This document shows positions 43,521-51,765 of a stretch of 64,000 nt of DNA, piece after piece (positions within the stretch are counted from its first letter, which is position 1; every line of letters begins with the position of its first letter). The stretch spans positions 226,741 through 290,740 of the forward strand of contig NZ_JQGC01000007.1 in NCBI RefSeq assembly GCF_000743575.1, in the 5' to 3' direction. The stretch comes from Devosia riboflavina. Its GTDB lineage: Bacteria; Pseudomonadota; Alphaproteobacteria; Rhizobiales; Devosiaceae. The position numbers and the translations under genes are program-made. The notes beneath the pieces were generated by a model that had not been told where the DNA came from, ran no database searches, and worked only from the letters and a program-made list of their open reading frames with translations.

Positions 43521-43544
43521 TTACCTGTTTTAGTGTTGGCCGGT

Positions 43545-43650
43545 ACCCCCACCCTTGATCCCTCCCCACAAGGGGGAGGGAGACGAAGGAACCGTGACAC
43601 CGAGGCAAGCGCCTCCCTCCCCCTTGTGGGGAGGGAATGAGGGTGGGGGT
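43545..43650. repeat. 106-bp inverted repeat between phnN and phnF
   Basis: ACCCCCACCCT at 43545 and CCTCCCCACAAGGGGGAGGG further in are mirrored by CCTCCCCCTTGTGGGGAGGG and AGGGTGGGGGT ending at 43650. This is a dispersed-type palindromic repeat that may also act as a bidirectional terminator of the two convergent genes. Confidence 0.8.
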
Positions 43651-43652
43651 TC

Positions 43653-44378
43653 TCACACCACCAATTCCATTCTTTCGGCCGGGAAGCGCGTTAGAGCATA
43701 CGAGAGCGGTTCGCCTTCCAGGTCGATGTCCACGGCTTCCGAAACCAGCACGATTGCGCCGGGGGCGAGGTTGAGGGAGCGGGTTTCCTCGAAGTCGGCG
43801 TGGCGCGCGGAGATGCGGGTCGAGGCGCGGGAATAGTCTGCGATTTCATAGCTTTGGAAGACCATTGTGGTCGACTGCATTTCCTTGATCCGCGCCGCGA
43901 AATCGGGGAAGCGGCGATAGGGTAGCCAGGTGGTCGAGCGCGAGATCGGCACGCCATCGGCGACGGACATGCTTTCGGTGCGGACGACCTTGGTGCCGGG
44001 CTTGAGACCAAGAGCCTCTGCGACGCGGGCGGTGGCGTTTTCGATCTTGTCCGAGATGCTGACGGAGGTCAGGGAGCCGGCTTGGCCCCTGAGTCCTTCC
44101 CGGAAACGCGTGCGCTTGCCGATGGGGTAACTGAGGCGGCGGATACTTTTTACAAAAGTGCCGCGGCCCTGTTCAGCGGCGACGACGCCTTCTTCGGCAA
44201 GCACTGCCAAAGCACGACGGACAGTGTGACGATTGGCGGAAAAGCGTTCTGCCAGAAGAGCTTCGGTGGGAAGGCGATCGCCATTGGCGAGCTTGCCGCC
44301 GACGATGTCGAGGCGGATGGCATCGGCGATCTGGCGCCAGAGCGCGACGCCACCTGAAGCTGACTGCGATTTTGTCAT
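43653..44378 (-). CDS. phnF: GntR/HutC-family regulator PhnF
   Basis: 241-residue regulator. The N-terminal GntR winged helix (ALWRQIADAIRLDIVGGKLANGDRLPTEALLAERFSANRHTVRRALAVLAEEGVV) is followed by the UTRA/HutC effector domain (TRFREGLRGQAGSLTSV, SMSVADGVPISRSTTWLPYRRFP). It is divergent from phnG; the inverted repeat TTGTCTA-N6-TAGACAA at 44423-44442 between them is the expected operator. It probably represses the phn operon until a phosphonate or phosphate signal is sensed. Confidence 0.92.
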   Translation of the reverse strand: MTKSQSASGGVALWRQIADAIRLDIVGGKLANGDRLPTEALLAERFSANRHTVRRALAVLAEEGVVAAEQGRGTFVKSIRRLSYPIGKRTRFREGLRGQAGSLTSVSISDKIENATARVAEALGLKPGTKVVRTESMSVADGVPISRSTTWLPYRRFPDFAARIKEMQSTTMVFQSYEIADYSRASTRISARHADFEETRSLNLAPGAIVLVSEAVDIDLEGEPLSYALTRFPAERMELVV

Positions 44379-44389
44379 TGCACTTTCAC
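44372..44389 (+). promoter_or_regulatory. Pho-box-like direct repeat before phnG
   Basis: TTGTCAT (44372-44378) and CTTTCAC (44383-44389) have the 7-bp repeat, 4-bp spacer arrangement of a Pho box. It overlaps the phnF start codon, so PhoB bound here would promote phnG and affect phnF. Confidence 0.45.
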
Positions 44390-44422
44390 ACGGGAAGCGT
44401 AGAGCGGAACTAGTGGATTTAG

Positions 44423-44442
44423 TTGTCTATTTTATTAGACAA
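44423..44442. promoter_or_regulatory. PhnF operator TTGTCTA-N6-TAGACAA
   Basis: A perfect 7-bp inverted repeat (44423-44429 and 44436-44442) lies between phnF and phnG. HutC-type GntR proteins bind such GTCTA/TAGAC dyads. Confidence 0.75.
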
Positions 44443-44454
44443 ATTGAGGCAAGC

Positions 44455-44910
44455 ATGACGACAGAGATTTCTGCCGAGCAACGCGCAAGAAAGCGGGCGC
44501 TGGATGTTCTGGCATCGGCACCGTCCAAAGCGCTGGCCGAGCGCTGGGACGCCTTTGGCGACAAGCCGGACTATCAGCGGCTGCGCGGACCGGAGACCGG
44601 ATTGGTCATGGTGCGCGGGCGGGCCGGCGGTGGTGGGGCGCCGTTTAATCTTGGCGAGGCGACGGTGAGCCGGGCCAGTGTGCGGATTGTAACCGGGGAA
44701 GTGGGGCACGGGTATTGTTTGGGCCGCGACCTCGACAAGGCTGAGGCCATCGCGGTGATTGACGCACTGCGCCAGCGCGATGCCACTCGGATCGATGCGG
44801 AAATTATTGCGCCGCTGGAAGCACTTGGCGCTGAGCGTGATGAGCTGCGGGCGGATGAGGCGGCGGCGACGCGCGTCGATTTCTTCACCATGGTGAGAGG
44901 GGATAACTGA
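44455..44910 (+). CDS. phnG: phosphonate C-P lyase complex subunit PhnG
   Basis: 151 residues from ATG 44455, with TTGAGGC upstream; enteric PhnG is similar in size. Conserved parts are RLRGPETGLVMVRGRAGG and the run FNLGEATVSRASVRI. PhnG-H-I forms the nucleosidase and core part of the C-P lyase complex, coupling phosphonate to ribose. It overlaps phnH by one base (TGATG). Confidence 0.95.
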   Translation: MTTEISAEQRARKRALDVLASAPSKALAERWDAFGDKPDYQRLRGPETGLVMVRGRAGGGGAPFNLGEATVSRASVRIVTGEVGHGYCLGRDLDKAEAIAVIDALRQRDATRIDAEIIAPLEALGAERDELRADEAAATRVDFFTMVRGDN

Positions 44911-45506
44911 TGCTTTCCCATGATTTTGGCGCTGGTTTTGCCGATCCGGTCGTCGACGCGCAGGCGGCTTTTCGGGCCTTTCTGGACGCGCTGGCGAACC
45001 CCGGGACGCAGCAGAAGCTGGCTGGTTCGAGTGACGGTTCGGCGGCACTTGGACGTGAATTGGCTAGCACATTGCTAACGTTGAGCGACCACGACACGAC
45101 GATCTGGTTGTCGCCGGCACTCGACGTGGACGCGGTGAAGGGTTTTGTCGGTTTTCATACCGGCGCGAGCGTGGTGGACGATCCGGCCAAGGCCAATTTT
45201 GCTTTCGTGGCGCTGGGTGATGCGATGCCGGAATTGGCGCGCTGCAATCTCGGTACGCAGGAATATCCGGACCGATCGACGACGATCGTTGTGGAAGTGC
45301 CGGCTTTGGACGGTGGTGCCGAGCTGGTGCTGCGTGGGCCGGGCATTCGCGAGACGCAGGCGATCAGCCCGGTCGGGTTGCCGGCGGATTTTGTCGCGCA
45401 GTGGGGTGAGAACCGCGAGCTGTTTCCGCGGGGCGTGGACCTGCTGCTGGTGGCTGGTGGCCAGGTGATGGGTCTGCCGCGTTCGAGCCGGATTGTGGAG
45501 GCCTGA
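44910..45506 (+). CDS. phnH: phosphonate C-P lyase complex subunit PhnH
   Basis: 198 residues. PhnH features include the early FRAFLDALANPGTQQKL, the mid part ALGDAMPELARCNLGTQEYPDRSTT and GPGIRETQAISPVGLPADFVAQWGENRELFPRGVDLLLV. It is a structural subunit of the PhnGHIJ complex. The gene is separated from phnI by one base. Confidence 0.95.
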   Translation: MLSHDFGAGFADPVVDAQAAFRAFLDALANPGTQQKLAGSSDGSAALGRELASTLLTLSDHDTTIWLSPALDVDAVKGFVGFHTGASVVDDPAKANFAFVALGDAMPELARCNLGTQEYPDRSTTIVVEVPALDGGAELVLRGPGIRETQAISPVGLPADFVAQWGENRELFPRGVDLLLVAGGQVMGLPRSSRIVEA

Positions 45507-45507
45507 G

Positions 45508-46599
45508 ATGTACGTAGCTGTAAAGGGCGGCGAGGCCGCCATTGCCAATGCGCATCGCTTGCTGGCGGATCGTCGGCGCGGTGACCGGTCGGTGCCGGCG
45601 CTGCGGCTGGACCAGATTGTCGAGCAGTTGGGACTCGCGGTGGACCGCGCCATGGGCGAGGGTTCGCTTTATGACCGGGAGCTGGCGGCGCTGGCGCTTT
45701 TGCAGGCGCGCGGCGATCTGATCGAGGCGATCTTCCTGGTGCGGGCCTATCGCACGACGCTGCCGCGATTTGGTTATTCGGAGCCGATCGATACCGGGGC
45801 GATGAAGATCGAGCGGCGCATTTCGGCGACGTTCAAGGATTTGCCGGGCGGGCAGATGCTCGGGCCGACGTTTGATTATACCCATCGCCTGCTGGACCCC
45901 AGCATTGTCGGCGAAGATGCCGAAGTCCCGGCGGTGCGCGAGGCTGAGGATGAACAGGCGCCGCGCGTGACTGATCTGCTGGGCCGCCAGGGGCTGATCG
46001 AGCCAGATGGCGAGGCTGGCGAAGACCATGAGGTTGGCGACCTGACGCGTGAGCCGCTGGATTTTCCGCTGGATCGCGATCTGCGGTTGCAGGCGCTGGC
46101 GCGTGGCGACGAGGGCTTTCTGCTGGCGCTCGGCTATTCGACGCAGCGTGGTTATGGGCGGACGCATCCGTTTGTGGGCGAAATCCGCATTGGCGAGGTT
46201 GAGGTCGAGTTCGATATTCCCGAGCTTGGTTTTGCGGTGAGCCTTGGGCGCGTTCGCGTGACCGAGTGTCAGATGGTCAACCAGTTCAAGGGTTCGGCAA
46301 AGATCCCGCCGCAGTTTACGCGCGGCTATGGGCTGGTTTTCGGGCAGGCGGAGCGCAAGGCCATGGCCATGTCGCTGGTCGATCGGGCGCTGCGGGCCAA
46401 GGAGTTCGGCGAGGATATCACGGCGCCAGCGCAGGACGAGGAATTCGTCATTTCGCACTCGGACAACGTGCAGGCGACGGGGTTCGTCGAGCACCTGAAA
46501 CTGCCCCACTATGTGGATTTCCAGGCGGAGCTGGACCTGATCCGGCGCATGCGGGCCGAACACGAGGCGCGCGCTGAACAGCAGGAGGCCACGGAATGA
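45508..46599 (+). CDS. phnI: phosphonate C-P lyase complex subunit PhnI (nucleosidase)
   Basis: 363 residues from ATG 45508. It starts MYVAVKGGEAAIANAHRLLADRRRGD, the normal PhnI N-terminus, with LGRQGLI and LDFPLDRDLRLQALARGDEGFLLALGYSTQRGYG later. PhnI with PhnG, H and L replaces the adenine of ATP by phosphonate. The stop overlaps the phnJ start (ATGA). Confidence 0.96.
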   Translation: MYVAVKGGEAAIANAHRLLADRRRGDRSVPALRLDQIVEQLGLAVDRAMGEGSLYDRELAALALLQARGDLIEAIFLVRAYRTTLPRFGYSEPIDTGAMKIERRISATFKDLPGGQMLGPTFDYTHRLLDPSIVGEDAEVPAVREAEDEQAPRVTDLLGRQGLIEPDGEAGEDHEVGDLTREPLDFPLDRDLRLQALARGDEGFLLALGYSTQRGYGRTHPFVGEIRIGEVEVEFDIPELGFAVSLGRVRVTECQMVNQFKGSAKIPPQFTRGYGLVFGQAERKAMAMSLVDRALRAKEFGEDITAPAQDEEFVISHSDNVQATGFVEHLKLPHYVDFQAELDLIRRMRAEHEARAEQQEATE

Positions 46600-47471
46600 A
46601 CGCCGTCGCAAACTACAACTTTGCCTATCTCGACGAGCAGACCAAGCGGATGATCCGTCGGGCCATTCTGAAGGCCGTGGCGATCCCCGGCTATCAGGTG
46701 CCGTTCTCGTCGCGCGAAATGCCGATGCCCTATGGTTGGGGTACGGGCGGCGTGCAGGTGACGGCGTCAATCATCGGGCCGGACGATGTGCTGAAAGTCA
46801 TCGACCAGGGGGCGGATGATACGACCAATGCCGTATCGATCCGCGCCTTCTTCGCCAAGGTGGCGCAGGTGCAGACCACGACGCACACGGCCGAGGCGAC
46901 GATCATCCAGACGCGCCACCGCATTCCCGAGCGCAAGCTCGAGGCGGGGCAGATCCTTGTCTATCAGGTGCCGATCCCGGAGCCGCTGCGCTTCCTCGAG
47001 CCGCGCGAAACCGAAACGCGCAAAATGCATGCACTCGAAGAATATGGGCTCATGCATGTGAAGCTCTATGAGGACATTGCGCGGCACGGCCGCATTGCCA
47101 CGACCTATGCCTATCCGGTGAAGGTCGAGGGTCGCTATGTGATGGACCCGAGCCCGACGCCGAAGTTCGACAATCCGAAGATGCATCGTTCGGAAGCGCT
47201 GCAGCTTTTCGGGGCAGGGCGAGAGCACCGGATTTATGCGGTGCCGCCGCATACCGATGTGGTGAGCCTCGATTTTGAAGATCACCCGTTTGAAATCCAG
47301 CACTTTGAGCACCCCTGTGCGCTGTGTGGTGCGGAGCAGGTCTATCTCGACGAGGTCATTTTGGATGACCGGGGCGGCCATATGTATGTGTGCTCGGACA
47401 CCGACCACTGCGAAGAGCGGCGGGAAGCGGGGCATGTCGGGGTTTTGGGGATGCAGGAGGCTGCGGAATGA
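46596..47471 (+). CDS. phnJ: alpha-D-ribose 1-methylphosphonate 5-phosphate C-P lyase PhnJ
   Basis: 291-residue radical-SAM enzyme that breaks the carbon-phosphorus bond. The cluster and catalytic cysteines are C241, C244, C266 and C272 in the spacing C-x2-C-x21-C-x5-C, the same numbering I recall for the enteric enzyme; C272 is the thiyl candidate. G32 (AIPGYQVPF) is the glycyl position. All key residues are intact, so the core reaction should work. A 195-bp gap with REP-like repeats separates it from phnK. Confidence 0.97.
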   Translation: MNAVANYNFAYLDEQTKRMIRRAILKAVAIPGYQVPFSSREMPMPYGWGTGGVQVTASIIGPDDVLKVIDQGADDTTNAVSIRAFFAKVAQVQTTTHTAEATIIQTRHRIPERKLEAGQILVYQVPIPEPLRFLEPRETETRKMHALEEYGLMHVKLYEDIARHGRIATTYAYPVKVEGRYVMDPSPTPKFDNPKMHRSEALQLFGAGREHRIYAVPPHTDVVSLDFEDHPFEIQHFEHPCALCGAEQVYLDEVILDDRGGHMYVCSDTDHCEERREAGHVGVLGMQEAAE

Positions 47472-47512
47472 GGGGGTTTCTTCAACCTGACCACGTTCCC
47501 TCCGTAGTCGTC

Positions 47513-47639
47513 ACCACCGGGCTTGTCCCGGTGGTCCAGGGGCGCCCCGGTATCGCATGGATTGCCGGGACAAGCCCGGCAATGACGACGGGGGTTGGAA
47601 TCTGTGGAGTGGAAACAGAGGTTCCCGCTTTCGCGGGAA
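47513..47639. repeat. REP-like repeats inside the phn operon
   Basis: ACCACCGGG/CCCGGTGGT (47513-47535), ATTGCCGGG/CCCGGCAAT (47561-47583) and TTCCCGC/GCGGGAA (47622-47639) are three hairpins. The CCGGGCTTGTCCCGG core appears in both orientations. The same family is at 19345-19475. Confidence 0.85.
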
Positions 47640-47666
47640 TGACACCGTGGACGCGGGAGATTTTTG

Positions 47667-48443
47667 ATGTCTGACGAACCGCTGCTGCGGGTGAAAAACC
47701 TGACAAAATATTACGGCTCGCGGCTTGGCTGTGCCGATGTCAATTTCGAGCTTTATCCGGGCGAAGTGCTGGCCATCGTCGGCGAGAGTGGCTCGGGGAA
47801 GACGACGCTGCTCAATACCCTTTCGGCCAATCTGGAACCGACTTCGGGCGAAGCGCTCTATCGGATGCGCGATGAAAGCTGGCGCAATATCTATGAGCTT
47901 TCCGAGGCCGAGCGGCGCTTTCTGACGCGGACGGACTGGGGCTTTGTGCACCAGAACCCGGCCGATGGGCTGCGCATGACGGTTTCGGCCGGCGCCAATG
48001 TCGGCGAGCGGCTGATGGCGGTGGGCGATCGGCACTATGGGAAGATCCGCGACACGGCGCTCGATTGGCTCGGGCGCGTGGAAATTGCGGCGGATCGTAT
48101 CGATGATCAGCCGCGCAGTTTTTCGGGCGGTATGCGGCAGCGTTTGCAGATTGCCCGCAATCTCGTGACGGGGCCGCGGCTGGTGTTCATGGACGAGCCG
48201 ACTGGTGGGCTCGATGTGTCGGTGCAGGCGCGCTTGCTCGATCTGTTGCGGCAGTTGGTGGGCGAGCTGGGGCTTTCGGCCATTGTCGTGACCCATGACC
48301 TGGCCGTCGCGCGTCTCCTCTCGCACCGGATGATGGTGATGAAGGACGGCCATGTGATCGAGGCGGGGCTGACCGACCGGGTGCTCGACGATCCGCGCGA
48401 GCCCTATACGCAGTTGCTTGTCAGTTCGATTTTGCAGGTTTGA
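47667..48443 (+). CDS. phnK: phosphonate C-P lyase ATP-binding protein PhnK
   Basis: 258-residue ABC-type ATPase from ATG 47667. Walker A GESGSGKTT, signature SGGMRQRL, Walker B LVFMDEPTGGLDVSVQ and H-loop VTHDLAV are present; FVHQNPADGLRM is typical of PhnK. It binds the PhnGHIJ core rather than a membrane permease. The gene overlaps phnL by one base. Confidence 0.95.
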   Translation: MSDEPLLRVKNLTKYYGSRLGCADVNFELYPGEVLAIVGESGSGKTTLLNTLSANLEPTSGEALYRMRDESWRNIYELSEAERRFLTRTDWGFVHQNPADGLRMTVSAGANVGERLMAVGDRHYGKIRDTALDWLGRVEIAADRIDDQPRSFSGGMRQRLQIARNLVTGPRLVFMDEPTGGLDVSVQARLLDLLRQLVGELGLSAIVVTHDLAVARLLSHRMMVMKDGHVIEAGLTDRVLDDPREPYTQLLVSSILQV

Positions 48444-49147
48444 TGATGACCGCTCTATCCGTAAGAAATCTCGCAAAGACCTTCACCATGCACCTGCGTG
48501 GCGGGATCAGCCTGCCGGTAGTGGAGAATGTCACGTTCGACATCAATGCCGGTGAATGCGTCGTCTTGGGCGGGCCGTCGGGCGCCGGCAAGTCGTCTAT
48601 CCTGAAAATGGTCTATGGGAACTATGGCGTCGATAGCGGGGAGGTTCTCATTGCCCATGATGAGCGGCAAGTCGATCTCGCCAGTGCCGATCCGCGGACG
48701 GTTCTTACCCTGCGCCGCGATGCCATTGGTTATGTCAGCCAGTTTTTGCGCGCGGTGCCGCGTGTTTCGGCGCTCGATGTGGTGGCGGAGCCGCTGGTGG
48801 TTCGTGGGACCGACAAGGACGAGGCGCAAAAGCGCGCAGGCGAAATGCTGAGCCGGCTCAACCTGCCGGAGCGGCTGTGGAGTCTGCCGCCGGCGACGTT
48901 TTCGGGTGGCGAGCAGCAGCGCGTGAATATTGCGCGCGGTTTTATCACGCATCACCCGGTTTTGCTGCTGGACGAACCGACGGCGTCGCTTGATGCGGCC
49001 AATCGAGCCGTGGTCGTGGGCATGATCGCGCAGAAGAAGCGCGAGGGTGTCGCCATGCTCGGGATTTTCCATGACGAAGAGGTGCGGGCGGAAGTGGCTG
49101 ACCGGATCGTCGACGTGACCGGCTTTGCGCCGAAGGTGGCAGCATGA
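48443..49147 (+). CDS. phnL: phosphonate C-P lyase ATP-binding protein PhnL
   Basis: 234-residue ABC-type ATPase from ATG 48443 (a second ATG is at 48446). Walker A GPSGAGKSS, SQFLRAVPRVSALDVVAEP, signature SGGEQQRVN and Walker B LLLDEPTASLD are typical PhnL motifs. It acts with PhnG-H-I in triphosphate transfer. It overlaps the hexapeptide gene by four bases (ATGA). Confidence 0.95.
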   Translation: MMTALSVRNLAKTFTMHLRGGISLPVVENVTFDINAGECVVLGGPSGAGKSSILKMVYGNYGVDSGEVLIAHDERQVDLASADPRTVLTLRRDAIGYVSQFLRAVPRVSALDVVAEPLVVRGTDKDEAQKRAGEMLSRLNLPERLWSLPPATFSGGEQQRVNIARGFITHHPVLLLDEPTASLDAANRAVVVGMIAQKKREGVAMLGIFHDEEVRAEVADRIVDVTGFAPKVAA

Positions 49148-49755
49148 AGAAGTTGAGTGAAACGCCGTCGGTGCACGAGACGGCCAAGGTGAGCCAGTCG
49201 ACACTGGGGAAATACACCGAGGTCGGCGCCTTCTGCCATGTCGCCTATTCGACCATGGGCGACTATTCCTACTGTGTCAGCGGCACGCAGATCGCTTATT
49301 CGACGATCGGCAAGTTTTCCAATATCGCAGCAAATGTGCGGATTTATGCGTCGATGCATCCGATGGAGCGGGCTTCGCTGCATCACTTCACCTATCGTTC
49401 GGCGCAGTATTTCGAGGGCGAGGAGGATGATGCCTCGTTCTTCGAATGGCGCGAGAGCACGCCGATCAGCATTGGGCACGATACCTGGATCGGGCATGGT
49501 GCGGTGATCATGCCGGGCGTGAAGATCGGCAATGGCGCGATCATTGGCTCCAATGCGGTGGTGACCAAGGATGTGGCGGATTTTGCCATTGCCGTGGGTG
49601 TACCGGCCAAGACAATCAAGCAGCGGTTTTCTGATCCAATTGCATCGAGGCTCGATGCACTGAAGTGGTGGGACTGGAGCCACGAGCAATTGCATGAGGC
49701 ACTGCCGGATTTCCGGAAGCTCGGGATCGAGGCTTTTCTCGATAAGTACGAGTGA
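49144..49755 (+). CDS. phosphonate-associated hexapeptide-repeat acetyltransferase-like protein
   Basis: 203-residue left-handed beta-helix protein. Hexapeptide repeats run through VSQSTLGKYTEVGAFCHVAYSTMGDYSYC and DTWIGHGAVIMPGVKIGNGAIIGSNAVVTKDV. Proteins of this family are commonly encoded with phn genes and may acetylate an aminophosphonate, taking the place of PhnO (inference). It is translationally coupled to phnL, and a terminator follows at 49771. Confidence 0.88.
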   Translation: MKKLSETPSVHETAKVSQSTLGKYTEVGAFCHVAYSTMGDYSYCVSGTQIAYSTIGKFSNIAANVRIYASMHPMERASLHHFTYRSAQYFEGEEDDASFFEWRESTPISIGHDTWIGHGAVIMPGVKIGNGAIIGSNAVVTKDVADFAIAVGVPAKTIKQRFSDPIASRLDALKWWDWSHEQLHEALPDFRKLGIEAFLDKYE

Positions 49756-49770
49756 ATGCTTGATGACAGG

Positions 49771-49793
49771 ATCCCCGCGCGAGCGGGGATTTT
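49771..49793 (+). terminator. intrinsic terminator after the phnG-L/hexapeptide operon
   Basis: ATCCCCGC (49771-49778), loop GCGA, GCGGGGAT (49783-49790) then TTT. It separates the phnG-L unit from phnCDE. Confidence 0.8.
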
Positions 49794-49877
49794 CGTTTGT
49801 GACGCTTCGTTAGGAGATTGCCGGAGGGGCGGTACGGCCCGGATTTGCTGGTTTGGTGCGATTTTGGTCCAGGTGGA

Positions 49878-49917
49878 TAGTCATAGAACCGTCACCCAAC
49901 CGTTATGCTGACGTTAC
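49878..49917 (+). promoter_or_regulatory. Pho box upstream of phnC, four tandem repeats
   Basis: TAGTCAT (49878), CCGTCAC (49889), CCGTTAT (49900) and ACGTTAC (49911) start exactly 11 bp apart with 4-bp spacers. This is the layout of PhoB sites (CTGTCAT-type 7-mers). phnC starts 45 bp after the last repeat, so phnCDE is probably induced by phosphate starvation. Confidence 0.8.
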
Positions 49918-49962
49918 GCATGCCCCTTAGGTGTCCCCCATCTCAAGGACGGGGCGCCAAGC

Positions 49963-50790
49963 ATGCTCAAGATTTCGCACGTTACGCGACGTTTCGGTGA
50001 CAAGGTCGCCGTCGATGATGTGACGCTCGAAATTCCGCAGGGCCAGATGGTCGGCATTATCGGCCGCTCCGGCGCCGGCAAGTCGACGCTGCTGCGCATG
50101 ATCAACCGTCTCAATGACGTGTCGACGGGCTATATCGAATATGACGGCGTGAAGACGTCGGAACTGCGCGGCAAGGCGCTGCGGGCCTGGCAGCGCGACT
50201 GCGCCATGATCTTCCAGCAGTTCAACCTCGTGCCGCGGCTCGATGTCATCACCAATGTGATGCTCGGCCGGCTCAATGGCCGCAATCCGGTGCTCAACCT
50301 GCTGCAGGTCTTTACTCCGGAAGAACAGTATGAAGCGCTGAAGGCGCTTGAGCGCCTCGATATCGCCCAGACGGCGACGCAGTGGGCGCAGACGCTTTCG
50401 GGTGGCCAGCAGCAGCGCGTGGCGATTGCCCGCGCCCTGATGCAGAACCCGAAGATGATCCTGGCGGACGAACCGATCGCCAGCCTTGATCCGCGCAATG
50501 CGCAGATCGTCATGGACAGCCTCCGTGACATCAATGCCGAGGGCATCACCGTCATCACGAACCTGCATACGCTCGACACGGCGCGCGCCTATTGCGAGCG
50601 CATCGTGGGCATGAGCCAGGGCAAGGTGGTTTTCGACGGTACGCCCGACGAGCTGACGACCGACGTCGCTCGCACCATTTATGGCGCCGATGGTTTGAAG
50701 GAGGCTTTCTCGGAAGCCATGACCTCGACCTCGATCGCACCCGTGCAATTCCTGCCGCGCACGCCCACCAACGCGCAGCAGGCTCCCTAA
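49963..50790 (+). CDS. phnC: phosphonate ABC transporter ATP-binding protein PhnC
   Basis: 275-residue ATPase. Walker [10 protein letters not shown] is at 35-43, then [24 protein letters not shown] (diagnostic of PhnC), signature LSGGQQQRV and Walker [14 protein letters not shown]. It powers the PhnE permeases for phosphonate or phosphate uptake. It follows the Pho box and is first in the phnCDE1E2 unit. Confidence 0.96.
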   Translation: MLKISHVTRRFGDKVAVDDVTLEIPQGQMVGIIGRSGAGKSTLLRMINRLNDVSTGYIEYDGVKTSELRGKALRAWQRDCAMIFQQFNLVPRLDVITNVMLGRLNGRNPVLNLLQVFTPEEQYEALKALERLDIAQTATQWAQTLSGGQQQRVAIARALMQNPKMILADEPIASLDPRNAQIVMDSLRDINAEGITVITNLHTLDTARAYCERIVGMSQGKVVFDGTPDELTTDVARTIYGADGLKEAFSEAMTSTSIAPVQFLPRTPTNAQQAP

Positions 50791-50845
50791 GTCATCGGTC
50801 CTTGGAGGCCGAAGACCTATCCCGCGTCACCAAAGGAGACTTCCC

Positions 50846-51754
50846 GTGTCCGCGATCCGTAAACTGCTCCTGGCCTCCGTGGCCCTCTCGATGTCGACTG
50901 CTGCTTTCGCCCAGGACGTCAGCGTCCTCCGTATCGGCCTCGATGGCGGCGAAAACGAAGCCGATCAGCTTCGTCGTTCGGAATGCGTCGCCGAGCCGCT
51001 GAAGGCCGCGACCGGCGTTTCCGAAGTCCAGTTCTTCCCCTCGCCCGACTATAACGGCATCATCCAGGGCCTGCTCGGTGGCACCATCGACATCGCCATC
51101 ATGGGCGCTTCGTCCTATGCCGCCATCTACCTGCAGGATCCGGAAGCCGTTGACCCGGTTCTGACCACCCAGCAGGAAGACGGTTCGACCGGCTACCACA
51201 CGATCATGGTTGCCCGTTCTGACTCGGGTATCACCGATCTCGCCTCGACCAAGGGCAAGAAGCTCGGCTTTGCCGATCCGGACTCCACCTCGGGCTACCT
51301 GATCCCGAACGTTGCCCTGCCGGCCGATCTCGGCGCGCCGATCGCTGAATTCTACAGCGAAACCGGCTTTGGCGGCGGCCACGAAAACCTCGTGCTCGGC
51401 GTTCTCGACGGCACCTGGGATGTCGGCACCACCTTCGGTTCGGGCCAGGGCGAATTCTCGGAAGGCTACACTTCCGGCAACCTGCGCATCATGGTCGACA
51501 AGGGTCTCCTGGACATGGACGACCTCGTGGAAGTCTGGCAGTCGCCGATCATCCCGAACGGCCCGCTGATGGTTTCGAACAAGATCCCGGCCGAGCTCAA
51601 GGACAAGGTCACCGCCTTCTTCAAGGCCCTGCCGGAAACTGACTTCGAATGCTTCGACGCATTCACCGCCGGCGGCTACACCAACTTCGTCGACGCCGAC
51701 CAGCAGATGTACCAGACCATCATCGACGCTCGTAAGTCGGTGATCGGCGGTTAA
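50846..51754 (+). CDS. phnD: phosphonate ABC transporter substrate-binding protein PhnD
   Basis: 302-residue periplasmic protein with GTG start at 50846 behind AAAGGAGA. A signal peptide (MSAIRKLLLASVALSMSTAAFAQ) precedes the PhnD fold: LDGGENEADQLRRSECVAEPLKAATGVSEVQFFPSPDYNGIIQGLLGGTIDIAIMGASSYAA and FADPDSTSGYLIPN, both typical PhnD signatures. It captures phosphonates in the periplasm. A strong terminator hairpin follows at 51766. Confidence 0.96.
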   Translation: MSAIRKLLLASVALSMSTAAFAQDVSVLRIGLDGGENEADQLRRSECVAEPLKAATGVSEVQFFPSPDYNGIIQGLLGGTIDIAIMGASSYAAIYLQDPEAVDPVLTTQQEDGSTGYHTIMVARSDSGITDLASTKGKKLGFADPDSTSGYLIPNVALPADLGAPIAEFYSETGFGGGHENLVLGVLDGTWDVGTTFGSGQGEFSEGYTSGNLRIMVDKGLLDMDDLVEVWQSPIIPNGPLMVSNKIPAELKDKVTAFFKALPETDFECFDAFTAGGYTNFVDADQQMYQTIIDARKSVIGG

Positions 51755-51765
51755 TTCGCCAAACC

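Noticed and set aside
44423..44442. PhnF dyad as a fourth copy of the sulfur-cluster motif
   Set aside because: It shares GTCTAT and ATTAG, but the half-site spacing (6 rather than 9 bases) and the symmetric ends differ, and it lies by the phnF gene.
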